Notes: a model not told the origin generated them from the sequence alone. DNA of 64,000 nucleotides from Gremmenia infestans (GCA_032629725.1 JAFEVB010000015.1:434001-498000); one strand, 5' to 3'. Positions 34,223 to 46,167 are shown, numbered from the stretch's first letter. Program-made: numbers and translations.

Positions 34223-35774
34223 TCATCTGCGCCCCAACCTCTCCAAACACACCTTCAGATCCTTCCCTGGCACAGAAGCCAGCACTTTCATACATCCCCC
34301 GCACGCGCTCAAGTAGCACCACGAGCACCGCCACCGTATGTCCTTATCCTGCCTCTGACAGACCATGCACGCCGTCGGACACACTGTATTCTTCGTGCTG
34401 CGCATGAAGCGGTGCGATTGGTAGCAGTGCAGCTGCACGATACTCAGCGGCGCACCTGGAAAGATCTTGCCTGGCGAAGCAGGCGGCCCTTGGGTGGGGA
34501 AGTGGATCTTCGAGGGCAAGGGAGAGGTGAGCGGCGGCGATGATAAGGGGGAGGAGGGCGAGGGCTGTGGTGTGAGGATTTTGGATGTCGTAAAGGGCTT
34601 TTGGGGCTGCGGGGAACGGGTTACTCGCGGCTCGGAAGTGATTGTGAGTGTCTCGCTCGATTCTCGGGTGTGGGTGGTGAGGAGGTTTGGTCTGCTGGCA
34701 TTGGCGTTGCCATTGGACACGAGACGTGATTCGGACCTGCTTGGCAGCTCCGGAGTTGCTTCATCTGGTGGGGTATGTGGTGTTCGTGGAGACAACCCTT
34801 GCGGTGTTGCTGTGCGCTGCGTGTCTGTGTCTTGGTAGTCTGGAGTCGGAAGTCGAGTGAATGGCGAGTTTTGCAGAGATCCGGTTCCATTTTGTGCCCC
34901 TCCATCTTTGGTGATAACTCCCTCCTCTTTGCTTATTGATGCGTTTGATTTGTTCCGAGCATGCTTCTCCTTCAGCTTCGAGAGTTTGTTCCCCATAAAG
35001 TCAGGCTGGGGAGGAGCTGGTCGTGCAGGCACAGGTTTTCTGCCTGTACTTTTTGGAAGGGTGAAGGGTATCGCAGGTAAAGATCGTTCAGGCGGTGGCC
35101 CTTGCCTTTTCGGTGGGCTAGTCGTCGACCCGTTGCTTTTCTCCAACTTCAAGTCTGGGAATCTGATGCTCTTGTCGCTTCGAACTGATCGACGTCTCCA
35201 AATCTCCGGCCTAGGCGGTGATGATACGAAGCCAGCGGATGGATTTGCAAGAATATGAATGGGGGACTGGAAGGCAAAATCGTGAGTTAGCAAAACGACT
35301 CGAATATTGTTTGGTCGTTAATCTTAATATCCCCCAACGCTCGAGACATTCCATGGAGGGATATTAAAACGCTAAAACTGTGGTTTATTCACTCACTTCT
35401 ACAGGTTTCGCTACTTCCTCTCTTTGTTCGTCCTTCTGTGGCAGAGGAGGTGTTGGACCACTTTCTGAATCACCACCACTCAATGACTCCCTCGAGTTCC
35501 TACTGCTGTCCGAAACACTCCGCGGAGAGTCAGAATAGACAGACGACACACTAGCAATTGACGGAGTGTTCGTTTGTTCGTTTTTTGAAGCACCAACCGG
35601 TCTGCGGCGAATAGACATGCTCGGAAGCATTGCGTCCTTTGGGAGAGGAGGAAGAGGGGAATGCCGGAGATTTGATTTCATCGATATTGGGGAACTTTCT
35701 CTTGGAGCAATGGGCAACGCTTTGGAGAATCGTGAGCGTCCTCTGCCAGGTGTTTCTGGAAGTATCGAAGCCAT
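34223..35774 (-). CDS. Ser/Pro-rich protein with conserved C-terminal Cys cluster
   Basis: Exons 35397-35774 and 34223-35266, with a 130-nt intron (GTGAGT to TTCCAG), give 473 residues. Most of the protein is disordered, rich in Ser, Pro, Arg and Lys, with many SP/TP sites that suggest heavy phosphorylation. The last ~75 residues are different: HCYQSHRFMRSTKNTVCP, then CMVCQRQD, RWRCSWCYLSACGGC and a final helix. This gives about eight Cys plus His, a likely treble-clef or B-box-like zinc module; similar tails occur in conserved, uncharacterised filamentous-fungal proteins. Function unknown; a signalling or cytoskeletal adaptor is a guess. The start at 35774 (MASILPETPGRGR) is preferred to an upstream Met-like codon because it has an ATG. 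Confidence 0.75.
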
Positions 35775-36163
35775 TTTTGTTTTCTTGGGCAAGAACCACA
35801 ACTACAAGTAAGACATTTCGACATTTGCAAACAAGATACCCGCTTCTTACTGTTCATTGCGCAGTTTCAAAACAAAATCGTGCGCTGGGTGGCCCCCGGG
35901 AATCCTGAAACGATGATAGTTTGGCGGGATCAAATCACGATCTTCCCATAGACTGTACCTTGTCAATAGAAGACATCGAGGGTTTTCATGCAAATGAATT
36001 TTGCCTCCTTATTCGCTCTTTTTCAAACCTTGGATGGGTTCGTACCGAAGTAATTACGAATAAGGATCTCCCATCATGGGGGACCGGATGAACAAAAAAG
36101 CTATACTGATAGAGTAGCAGAGCTATTGATGGAGAAGATACATTACGAACGCAAACGAAACCC

Positions 36164-36714
36164 TTACTCTCCGGCAGTTGCAGCTGGTCTCAATTCGCCC
36201 AGTGGTGTCATATATGCCGCAAACAGGAACCCGAAGACGTAGGATGAGGAGGCTCCGACTCCGTTTAGACTCGTCGTCCCAAGCCCAAAACTCGAGCTGT
36301 GGATCTGCGTCCAGGAGATGTCGAAGTGGGGTGCATAAGCTTCCGAAAGGGCTAAAGGCTTGTCGCAAATTGCCAGGTCAAAATCATGCAAGCAAAGAAT
36401 AGATTGAAAGTCACCTGTCTGCTTCGATTTGATTAGTTATGCCTTGATCAATAATGTTTGGTTGATACCTTAGATTTGGTAAGAGTAGCGCACATGAAAC
36501 ATCTCATCTGCTCCTTCGGATGAAAGCGAGAAAAAGCTGACAGGACAATGAACTTTATGTAAGCAGTCCCCGTGACAGCCCTAGGAGATAACTTGTGCCG
36601 ATGTGCTATTCGCAACATCAAAATGAAATCAAATAGGAGAGCGAATGATTCAAGAAGAAGAAAGAGAGCCAACCAGACTAGGAAAAGATCAAAATTTGAA
36701 GAAAGCAGGTACAT
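36164..36714 (-). CDS. possible spliced membrane-protein gene
   Basis: Two protein-like frames on the minus strand may be exons of one gene. The upstream part (36448-36714, ATG at 36714) encodes a hydrophobic helix FLVWLALFLLLESFALLFDF, then a basic loop HRHKLSPRAV. The downstream part (ending at a stop at 36164) encodes SSSYVFGFLFAAYMTPLGEL, another helix. A fungal pattern of small multi-pass proteins has this helix/basic loop/helix layout. Donor AAG|GTATCA and acceptor GAAGCAG or AGACAG are candidates, but I could not find a join that keeps one frame with confidence. Unrecognised and weakly supported. Confidence 0.25.
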
Positions 36715-37261
36715 ACACGTGACTTCCTTCTAAAAGTTTTATGGCCTTTGTACGCTTATGTAAGCAGCTGGATTCAACCTGGTGAACCACCACCAGAATA
36801 CAACTTCAATCCGTGTACACATTGCAATATACCACTATTACTTTATTAGCTCTAATGCTAGCGTCAAACTATTATCCGATTATCTTCAAGATCTGCGTGT
36901 TCTACTTCTTCATTCGATCTTTGAGATAAGTTCTTACAAGGGTAGTTGAAAACAATAAAGGTGGTTTATTACTTCCTAGCAGCTCTCAGATCTGCCAGCT
37001 CTTTCTGACAAGTTTTGTTGACCTATAGTCCGCTTAATAACTAGCAAGTATTAGAAGACCCAGCGCATGTTTGTATTAACGGCCTATAACTATCACGCAA
37101 GTATAATCTCACCCTCTTTTATTATTCATTGACACTACTGGTAGTATGGAATGATAACGGTTTCCCCAGTCTTTATGGCATATATTATCTAGCTATCTAT
37201 CTCTAAACTAACAACCGAGGACCTGTAACAGCACAAAAGCAGCTCATACTAGCCGAACCCC
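36715..37261. other. AT-rich intergenic boundary left of the metabolic cluster
   Basis: About 0.55 kb of AT-rich spacer before the stop codon of the transporter gene. No gene seen. Confidence 0.45.
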
Positions 37262-39085
37262 TCAAAGGACATAGCGAAAATGTGGTTGTTCGAAATCCGT
37301 GAGATCTAGAAATTTATTCTGCTCATCCTCCTCTGTCAACTCCAGCGTGCCGGATTCTGTCTGCAAGCGGTCGCGGCGACGGTTCTCGTAAATGTTGAGC
37401 AGGCGGATCGCAAGCAAGACCAATGCGGACAGTCCGTACATGATTGCAACAAGAGTCTTTCCGGTTGGGTAATGCGGTGCCTCGTGTGATCTAAAGGTCT
37501 GGGGGCCGATCCAGTTGCCACACGCATAGGCAATGATCTGGGCGCCACTAACCGTCGCTTTCTTCGTGTATCCGAGCGTGTTGTTGGAGATGAGAACCAT
37601 GACCAAGCACCAAGCCGAGCCTGATACACTGATCAAGTAGTATCCGATGAGAAGGGCGGGCTTGGCGTGGGTTGTGATCATGAGAATTCCTCCCACCATG
37701 GGGAAAAGGATGGCGATGAAGGCAGGTCCGCTTCTGTCCATCAGTTTGTCGGAAATCCACGTGAAGAACAACTTTCCTCCCAGATCGAACAAACCCGCTG
37801 GGGTTCCGAGTAAGAGTGAATTCCTGGCGCCGAAACCAAAAGAGCTGATAACGAGAGATCCAAATGTTGTGATGCCGCCATTTGGAATATTCATCAATAA
37901 CGAGAACAGAACATATAGATATGTTCTTGGGTCTTTGAAAGCCTCTCGGAATTGGTACCACTTCCACACTCGGGAACCGATACCTTGAAAGTTCTCACTA
38001 TGATACCAGTTGAGTTAGCAAATTAGGCTTATAAAGGGGTAGATTTTTAAAAAACCAAAGAGACTTACCGAATTCGTTCAACTGCAACTTGTCGTTCGCG
38101 GTCATTGAGAAATCTGGCTTTGGTCTGGTTATCCGGCAGATACCACAAGCAAAAGACGCCGGTAGCGATTGTCAAAGGACCGAGGATCAAGAAAAGAATT
38201 TTCCAAGATGCAAGTGAAGAATGCGTGATCGCTGACAGGCCATAACCAATGGGACCCATCAAGATCAGAGTTATGCCGTTGCAAGAGAGCCAATAGCCCA
38301 TCCGTCGACCTTGTTCACTCTGTTTGTACCACATGGATGTAATCAGAACGAAGGCAGGAGTGATGGTCGCCTCGAACAGTCCAAGGAAGAATCGAAGCGC
38401 GAGAAGTCCGGAATAGTTTGCTGCAGCAGCATGACAGGTGAGGACAACACCCCATATTATGACGTTGGAGGAGGTGTACTTTGCAACAGGAAGACGTCGA
38501 AGCAGGTACGTTGTTGGAAATCTTAGAGACGCTTATGTTAGCCTGTCCATTTTGATAAGTTGCTCAGAGAACTCACTCCCATAACAGGTATCCGGCGTAG
38601 AAGATACTAGATACCCAACTATATTGCTGGGACTTCGGATCCAGATGCGTGTCTACTCGGATCCCCATGAGAGATGCATAATTTAGACTAATCTTGTCGG
38701 CAAACTGGATGGCGTAAATCCAACAGAGAATAGGGAGTATATGCCAATCCTAGTAAATAGTCAGTAAAAGTGGTTGGTGGAGAGTCTCCTGGAAACCCTT
38801 TAACCACGCTTTCGTTAAATAGTGACGCCGAGTTGTTTTGCTCGACTTTCTTCAAAGTGTCAAATCAAAATTGACAATTGAACTAGCACTTACAATTTTC
38901 GATAACACACTCTTTCCTTCGGCTTCCGTGTACTCGAGTATTCCACCCGACAGAACTGCCAAAGCTGGATCGGCATTCATATCAACCTTTAGGACTTCCC
39001 CAGTCTCATACATGGGGTCGGTTGCTACAGGCGCGATTGCATTCTTTTCTTCCAGAGCAGGTGCCATCTTCGCTTCGTTGGACAT
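37262..39085 (-). CDS. MFS transporter, Dal5/allantoate permease (anion:cation symporter) type
   Basis: Four exons, 38894-39085, 38577-38749, 38069-38521 and 37262-37997, give 517 residues, the usual size. The cytosolic N-terminus (64 residues) leads into DWHILPILCWIYAIQFADKI, the family's first helix with D-K pair. Further signatures are LNYASLMGIRVDTHL, GYLLWEFPTTYLLRR, RFFLGLFEATITPAF, SMWYKQSEQGRRMGYW and the C-terminal half beginning DPRTYLYVLFSLLMNIPNGG. About twelve helices are present. Relatives take up organic anions such as allantoate, nicotinate, pantothenate or small acids by proton symport. It is the outermost gene of the cluster. Its promoter has six GTGGAG/CTCCAC words within 140 bases. 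The substrate cannot be deduced. Confidence 0.92.
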
Positions 39086-39276
39086 ATTTATATCGTCGAG
39101 GCTCACAGCTCCAGGAATAACAGTCTGGTGATGTACAAAGTTTCCAGGACAGAAAGTATGCCCCTTTATAACACTTGCCAGTGCTGTCAACGGTCCAAGC
39201 TCGCTCCTACCGAGTCATGATCAGATAAGAACGTATTCATGATAAGGAGTCTGTTGAATTTACAGTGATGCTTTTA

Positions 39277-39420
39277 GCTCCACACTATTACTCCACAAGT
39301 GTTCCACAGCTCCCTGACCTTGGGGTCGAGATGCGAGAGCCTATAGACGAGTGTTGCTGGAGATGTGGAGGTGACCGTGGTGGAGTGGGTGGAGGGTAAA
39401 GTCACTATGTGGAGCAGCAC
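39277..39420. promoter_or_regulatory. GTGGAG/CTCCAC array upstream of the transporter
   Basis: Six copies of the half-site within 144 bases, about 190-330 bases upstream of the transporter ATG: CTCCAC at 39278-39283 (in GCTCCAC) and 39291-39296, GTGGAG at 39365-39370, 39380-39385, 39389-39394 and 39409-39414. The last is in GTGGAGCAGCAC, one base off the full element found elsewhere in the cluster. One hexamer copy per about 2 kb (both strands) would be expected by chance. Confidence 0.6.
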
Positions 39421-39643
39421 TCTCGCCAAGCGTCGACAGAAACCTTAAAGTAATGTACACTTTGATCTTGTGTATCTTTTACGACGAGTACGAATAATGA
39501 GTAAGGATGTAAAGCTACCGTTAGTGAACAGAGAACGCCATAATTATATCTACGAAAACAATCTCGACGAGTCGAGGATAAGAATCACTTGGGATGCGGG
39601 ATGAATTGAAAGCGTGAACAACGCTAGAGGCTTTTACTACCAT

Positions 39644-39655
39644 GTGGAGCACCAC
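39644..39655. promoter_or_regulatory. full GTGG-N4-CCAC element
   Basis: GTGGAGCACCAC, an imperfect palindrome with GTGG/CCAC arms. It lies between the transporter promoter and the 3' end of the oxygenase gene and is identical to the copy at 43064. Confidence 0.6.
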
Positions 39656-39900
39656 AATACTGGTGGTGAAGGGTGATCACATCCAGTATTGCCAACTGCT
39701 GCATGTCTGCAAGGGTTCATAAGATAAGGAATATATTTGGGGCTTTTAAGAGGTCCTAGAACAAGCCCAAAAAGTGTCAGACCCATATTATTACCGACTA
39801 CTCGGGCAACCCCCCATCCATTCCACGCAGTACTTGGCAACCACAGCTCATCAGCTCAAGTTTTAGACTTCATGTGATTCCGTTGTACGGAGGCGGATGT

Positions 39901-41308
39901 CTATTGAACCTTGATATCGTACGATACAAGCGGTTTGGCCACTTCGTACCTGTCGTCAGCCCTGAACATATCAACATGATTTTCTCCCTTGGGTTTGTCG
40001 TGATCAAAGTCTGGCTTCATGTAGCCATGCTTCTTCGCCTCTAAGAATTCAGTGGCTGTGAAAGTATTATCAGGGTCAAGAGGCTTGTCAAGTCCCAGCC
40101 TCTTGAGCACTGGCGATCCAGCCATCGGCAGCATAACGTAGTCGTCGTTCGCACGCGAGAAATAGAAAAGACCAACTCTCAACTCGCGGGCCTGATCCGC
40201 AGGTGGAGTAAGAACGCGGTGGATGGTAGCTTTATATAGACCTCCTGTGAGAACCTCAAGACCCTGACCGATATTGACAATTAATGCGTATGGGACGTGC
40301 TGAAGAACATCAATTACCAAAGTTGATTCAACGGAAGATGAGACGTACTTCAACCCAGTTGAAAGTTCCAGTCTGGTAGTCCAGGACCTGCAGTGCAGCA
40401 ATGGTCTGTGAGAATAGGATTGAGAAGGTTCCCCAGTCAGCATGGCCCGGCATGAACAGACCACGGGATTTGACTTTTTCTTCTTCTGTCAAGGGGGCAT
40501 AGCCGCTCTGATATGGAAATCAATAGTAGTACTTGTTTTAACTGAACCGTAACTCACGAATCTGTAGTATTCCGACGAAGCAGCACCAGGCAAATGCGAT
40601 GTCAACACGTCCTTTTCTGGAAGTTCTAGACTCATGGCAAGAAGTACCAACAGCTTGTAGTGCACAACGTCACGAACATGATTCATAATATGTCGAGTCT
40701 CTGGCATATATGGCTTCAATATAGGCGGAACTTCACGATCGGCGACCTTGTCGTTCAACAACATGTTGTAAAAATCGACCTTGGTGGCATGTTAGTTTGC
40801 GAAATATCCATACTGCACAGTACCTACTTTCGGATGATATCCAGGACCTCCGGCGATCTTGAAGCCGCAATAGACACCCTTCTTGTCGTCTTCGTATGAG
40901 ACTGGATCCTATTTAGATAGCTTCCGAGTATAGTGCACATCAAATGCTTACCTTCATACGCCTTCTTTTCTTCAGGCGTCATGGTCATCACTGCGTGCGC
41001 AAGATCCATCTGTTGATCCCATTGCTCATTTGTTATACCATGGTTTGATACCGTGAAAAATCCGGTCCCTGTAAGAGCTCTGAAAAAACTGTTTGCAAGT
41101 TCCTTCCGTGTGACCGGGTCAACAAATTTAGCAAGATCAAGGTTTTCAAGCTTGATATAGTCCACTATAACATGGCGTCAGTATGTGAGCTCTTCATTCC
41201 TTGGGTTTAGTGATAGACGCTGAAGTGCGGCAGTGAGCGTAACATGCATTTTTCTTTCGTGGGTTCAGGCTGGACCCATTTGGGTATAATGGGACGAGAG
41301 ATGGACAT
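39901..41308 (-). CDS. 2-oxoglutarate/Fe(II)-dependent oxygenase, isopenicillin-N-synthase type
   Basis: Six exons, 41248-41308, 40952-41164, 40828-40901, 40558-40779, 40349-40507 and 39901-40299, give 375 residues. The N-terminal DIOX_N part starts TKEKLDYIKLENLDLAKF and has FFRALTGTGFFTVSNHGI. The catalytic domain has the iron ligands in GHADWGTFSILF (His and Asp) and ATIHRVLTPP (distal His), with the 2-oxoglutarate-binding Arg expected in ELRVGLFYFSR. Five introns are standard, but the first must be read as GC-AG (T|GCATGT) to keep frame; the nearby GT gives the wrong phase. It uses O2 and 2-oxoglutarate to hydroxylate, desaturate or cyclise a small substrate. It sits between transporter and aldolase, all co-oriented. 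Confidence 0.9.
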
Positions 41309-41703
41309 TGAGTGATTTGTGAGTGACGGACCGGTGTAAGTATCTTGATTAGAATTTGAAAAGACGAGGTAAGCACTCACAGCATGATTTAAACAGCTAC
41401 AAGATTACAAAGTAGAGCTCTTATAATCCCAGCCCAGTCGCGCAACCCCAACTTTTGTAGGCAAGCTCGCTAAAACCTCCACACCTACGATTTCTTTTGC
41501 CGCTTTGAGTATGCCATACGTACGTACATGCGTCTCAATGCATGCATGTGCAAAAATGGACCACATGAGTTTCGTAGGGATGCCTCTGCTAGATACCAGC
41601 AGCTATATTACACTTTGAGATGTACTATTCGAACGCTTTTTTGATTCTTGCACGTCACGCATACGCGATATGTTCCTCACAACCAGCCAACCCAGGTAAT
41701 GTT

Positions 41704-42887
41704 TCATGAAAGGCTCTTTTCAAGAGCAACAACTAGATCAATAGGACCCGAGACATCCGCAGCTACTACAGGTGGCCCACTACCAAGTGGTCTCCTACTT
41801 TTCCCACAGCCGTACCCAAAATTATCAGCAACTGTCTTCTTCACCCCTGCTACCCCGGATTTCAACAGTGCCCAGTCTGCATTACTCAGCTTTGATTGTA
41901 ATTCTATGGCAGCCTTGAGATCTCCAGCCTCGTACAATCGAAGAAGTTCTGAGTGAAGCTTTGGTACCAGGTTTGCTAAGGCAGCAATAACCCCGTGCGA
42001 TCCTGCGACAAGTGCCTGTCAAACTCTTGAATTAGTAAAATGTAGATTTGATCGCGCTAGGTATCTCGACGGAATTCTCAGTATTGAAAGGGTGCTTACG
42101 GGGAGGCAAAAGTCTGATTTTCCAGCTAGGGCAGCAAACTGTCCGCCTGGAAGTGCGGATGCGACTCTTTGGAGCTTTCCGACGTTGCCACATGTCAACC
42201 TACGAAGTCTTAAGTTAGTAAAGGCATCAAGATCAAGAGGAATGCTGGTGCAGTAGCCAAGATAATTTTCGAATTGTAGATTTACTTACTTGACGCCGAC
42301 AATGGCGGGGTTTTCTTTGGCGAGACTGATGATGCTGTCAGAGCTAATATCAATGCCTCCAGTGACACCTGGGAAGTTATATATCAAGAATGGCATGGCT
42401 GCCGAGCTTGCAACCTGCACATCAAGTCAGACTCTTTGACGCAATTTTTGTGCACAGACTGAAAGCATACATCTCGATAGAATTTCTCTATGACCGGGGC
42501 TGACATTCCGGCTGTCCAGTAGGCCGGAGGTAGGATAAGTCCATAGTCAGCCCCAGCTTCCCTAGCTTCGGAAAGATACAACAATGTCTCCCTCACACTC
42601 GCAGCTCCACATCCTACAATCAACTTGATGCCAGGGAATCCATTCTCATTCAGGGTCCTTCTCACGGTCGCTACCAACAATTTTCTCTCGTCGTGTAGGA
42701 GATGAGGTGCTTCTCCATTGCTTCCCTGGATGACCAAGCCTGTCACCTTTCCTTCGGCCATTCTAAGCACATGCTTGCTAATTGACTCTAGGTCGAGGCT
42801 TTCATCCTCGTGGAAAAATGTAACAAGGGGTGTGTAAACACCAAAAGGCGGAGGCACATTTGAATTTGAGTTCATCGTGGAAGACAT
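41704..42887 (-). CDS. DapA-family aldolase/lyase (dihydrodipicolinate synthase-like, HOGA-like)
   Basis: Four exons, 42471-42887, 42290-42414, 42100-42199 and 41704-42015, give 317 residues, the normal size for this TIM-barrel family. GVYTPLVTFF is the first strand, VIQGSNGEAPHLL holds the pyruvate-binding GXXGE, FLIYNFPGVTGG carries the catalytic Tyr, and GVKLTCGN the Schiff-base Lys. The last helices contain the usual VKKTVADNFGYG segment. Members condense or cleave pyruvate with aldehydes: dihydrodipicolinate synthase, 4-hydroxy-2-oxoglutarate aldolase, 2-keto-3-deoxy sugar acid aldolases and hydratase-aldolases. Since fungi make lysine by another route, a catabolic C-C cleavage is more likely. 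Divergent from the monooxygenase across a 448-bp promoter. Confidence 0.9.
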
Positions 42888-43335
42888 TGGCTTGAAGTGA
42901 AGAGCAAATTAAATCAGCAAAATTTGCCCTGATATAAAGTATATACTGGATACAGCTCATCAATGGAAGGAACTCTTTTGCAGCTTGCGGTCCACGTCGA
43001 CTCGATAGTATTCGGGACCTGAGCTAGGTTCCGAGACTTCGGCCCGAGACTTGTACTTCATATGTGGAGCACCACTTGGCGGGGTAAGCCGGTGACAGGT
43101 CCCAATTATCTAAAAAGGCACTCAAATCCCGCCCCGGACCCTCCACTATGCGCTCCACCAAGTGTTAGGGCGGGGCTCAACGGCCAACAGCTCGGCTTCC
43201 ATCCCCCATCCCTGGACCCTTGACAAGGCTGCAGCCAGCAGAGGCTAAGAACGAGGTGTTATCCTGCGATAGAATCTCGAAAATACTGCCGCAACTTTTT
43301 TGAATATCGTATTCCTTTCTAAACCCACATTCATC
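42888..43335. promoter_or_regulatory. bidirectional promoter of aldolase and monooxygenase with shared element
   Basis: The 448 bases between the two divergent start codons contain GTGGAGCACCAC at 43064-43075, identical to 39644-39655, and two half-sites CTCCAC at 43141-43146 and 43153-43158 (in GCTCCAC). The element is about 270 bases from the monooxygenase ATG and 180 from the aldolase ATG, so one set of sites could serve both genes. Confidence 0.6.
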
Positions 43336-45531
43336 ATGACTGCACTTGACGATGGTAGAGTGGCCGAGCCAATGATTCTAGAGCCGGAGCATTTTGTTGA
43401 AAAGGTTATGGATAACCAGCACCTCTCGCCGAACCATCTACCAGTATCTCCTCCAGAATCGATCTCGAAGGAGCAACAAGAGGAGTACACGGTTCTTGAA
43501 GAGCCCAACCGGGTTGGCAAGAAAATCAAAGTGATCACTATCGGGGCCGGCGCCAGTGCACTAAATTTTGCTCACGATATTGACACCAATCGATTGGACA
43601 TCGACCTGACGATATATGAAAAGAATCCCGAGATTGGAGGAACCTGGTATGAAAACAGGTATCCTGGGTGTGCCTGCGATATTCCATCTGTGGTCTACCA
43701 GTTGTCCTGGGCACCATCAGCTGAATGGGGTTCATAGTGAGTACAAAATTACACGCTCGACGTCCTCGTCCCACCTAGGACCCCAGAAAGTTCAGAGCAG
43801 TCACTGATATGTGAGCCATGTCCATAGCTATTCTACTGCACCAGAGATCCTTGCATATTTCAAGAAACTGGCGGTTGAAAACGATTTGCTGAAGTATGTG
43901 CGCCTCAGCCATAAAATCATTGGAGCATGGTGGGAAGAAGACACCAAGGAGTGGCGGGTGAAGGTCCAGCGTGGCGACAACCCCGACGATGTAATCGAAG
44001 ACAGGTGTAATGTTCTCGTGAACGCTAGCGGAGTCTTAAAGTATGATCCTCCCATCATTGGCAAGCTTTAGTACTGACGTCACCCTAGTAAATGGAAGTG
44101 GCCGAACATTAAGGGTCGTGAGACTTTCCAGGGCCCAATGCTCCACAGTGCAAATTGGGACGACTCAGTCTCGCTCGTCGGCAAGACTGTTGCGGTGATT
44201 GGATCCGGCTCCTCAGCGGTGCAGATTGTCCCCAATATACTTCCAGGTTCGCTTCACTGATACCAAAGCCATATTGAGATTGCTGACTCCCCAACAGTGG
44301 TGGGCAAACTGAAGTGCTTTATCCGAAGTTCGTCTTGGGTCACAGCCGGTTTTGGTTCGAACTTTGCAGGCAAAGATGGTGGTAACTTTAAGTGTGAGTT
44401 TGAAAAGGGCATTAAGAAACAAGTGTGTTGCTGACTTGTTCGCAGACACAGAGGCCCAGAAGAATATTCTGGCAGAGGAACCGGAAACGTCTTTGAGATA
44501 TCGAAAAAATATCGAATCGGAGATTAGTTCGCGTTTCCGATTCATTCTGAACGGCTCCCAAGAGCAGGCTACTGCACGCGCAGTAAGTAGATTGTCCTTC
44601 TGGATATTTCGTCATATGTGCAAAGATTGCTGACTACTATGTAGTTCGCGGAATCTGAAATGAAAAGAAAATTGGCGGCCAAGCCAGAGCTTGCTGAAGC
44701 AATTATACCCAAGGACTTTGCAGTGGGTTGCAGACGCCCAACACCTGGAAATGGATATCTCGAGGCATTATGCCAAGACGACGTCGATGTAGTGCTGGAC
44801 GGCATCGCTGAGATCACGCCAGAGGGGATTAAAACGGTTGATGGGAAGGAGCACAAGGTCGATGTAACTGTGTGCGCTACTGGCTTCGACGTAAGCTGGA
44901 AACCGGCTTATCCCACCATTGGTCGCGGTGGCAAGAGCTTGAGTGAGGAGTGGAAAGATATTCCCAGCACATACCTTTCGATCACTGTTCCGAACTTCCC
45001 GAACTACCTCAGTGAGTCCAACATTCTTGTTACCAGAGGCAAAATACTGATATGAATCCAGTCTTCAACGGCCCATTTGGCCCCTATGGGCACGGTAGCT
45101 TTCTGCCTATCACCGAAGTCCTCTCTAAACATTTCATCCAAATTATTGAGAAGATGGCATACGAGCATGTAACATCGTTTGAGCCAACACAAGAGGCGGT
45201 TGCAGACTTCGAAGAACATCGCCGCACCTTTATTCCTAGGACCGCTTGGTCACAGCCATGTCGATCATGGTTTAAACAAGGAACAACGGATGGCGAAGTC
45301 ATGATGTGGCCTGGATCGCGGATTCACTTCTTCGAGAATATGTTGAAACCTCGATGGGAGGACTACCACCTTCAGACAGCGCACAAGAATAGATTTCGTT
45401 ATTTGGGAAATGGCTTTTCGGCACGGGAGTTTGATGGCCGGGATCTGAGTTGGTATCTGGGACTGTTAGAAGGAAAAGATGAGCAAGTGGTTTTCAAGAA
45501 GGAAGATATTGCACGTTTGCTAGATATCTAG
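43336..45531 (+). CDS. FAD-dependent Baeyer-Villiger-type monooxygenase
   Basis: Seven exons, 43336-43736, 43816-44040, 44089-44246, 44298-44393, 44446-44582, 44645-45011 and 45062-45531, give 617 residues. An N-terminal extension of about 70 residues precedes the FAD-binding Rossmann motif TIGAGASALNFA. GGTWYENRYPGCACDIPS is the class B monooxygenase signature after it. FQGPMLHSANWD is the Baeyer-Villiger fingerprint (FXGXXXHXXXW with D in place of P), and the NADPH-binding motif is VIGSGSSAVQI. The C-terminal TGFD motif appears as CATGFDVSWKP. Such enzymes insert oxygen next to a ketone carbonyl, or oxidise N or S. Together with the adjacent aldolase and oxygenase this suggests oxidative processing of a carbonyl compound. 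Confidence 0.93.
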
Positions 45532-46167
45532 CTTGTATGTAGACAATCAAACAACGTAGACATGAATACATCTTGACATACTCATCTATGCCTAAGCCGT
45601 ATGTCTTGTCTCCTAATTATCTTCCGATTGGTTCAGTGAGCCATATGCGACTTGGGGTTCTTTCAACCGTACGGGCGCCCAGACACCAGCTTCCGCATTT
45701 ACGCATGGACGTAGATGTCATAGTGTATAAACAAGCGATTCTAATAGACTGGCGAGCACAACAGAATGGTGATAGTATAGGGGGATAAGAGTGTTTATGC
45801 CGTTTCCAATGTGCAAGCATCAAGAGCGAGGACTGTCCTGATTAGTCGAGAATTGGGGCGACTAAATAAATTCTGGCCTCTGAGATATAGGTGCTCCCTA
45901 TGCGTATCAGCTTGCCATTCCGCGTAGTTCGGTATGAAAGAGGCAATATAGAGGAAAGGAAGAACATAAGAGAGAAGACATGGAAAAAGAAGCTTGCAGG
46001 GAGGACTTCGGATTGCCAGGCAACGTAGGCTTTATTTTGCCTCGGCTTAGTCAGTAATTTAGCGCAATCTCAGTAATCACGTGCGCTACCCCCCATCTAC
46101 CGCACCTTCCATAACGGTATCTGGGTGATATACTCCCTCATACTAGGAGCTGCAGACGAAGAGCGCG
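45532..46167. other. spacer upstream of the C2H2 regulator
   Basis: About 0.64 kb containing the regulator's promoter and the 3' UTR of the monooxygenase. An E-box-like CACGTG is at about 46079-46084. I did not see a copy of the GTGGAGCACCAC element here. Confidence 0.45.

Noticed and set aside
31603..36765. GCTTATGTAAGC at 31603-31614 and 36754-36765, possible ends of a mobile element
   Set aside because: Only two copies, no target duplication, no enclosed transposase; near-palindromic 12-mers can recur by chance.
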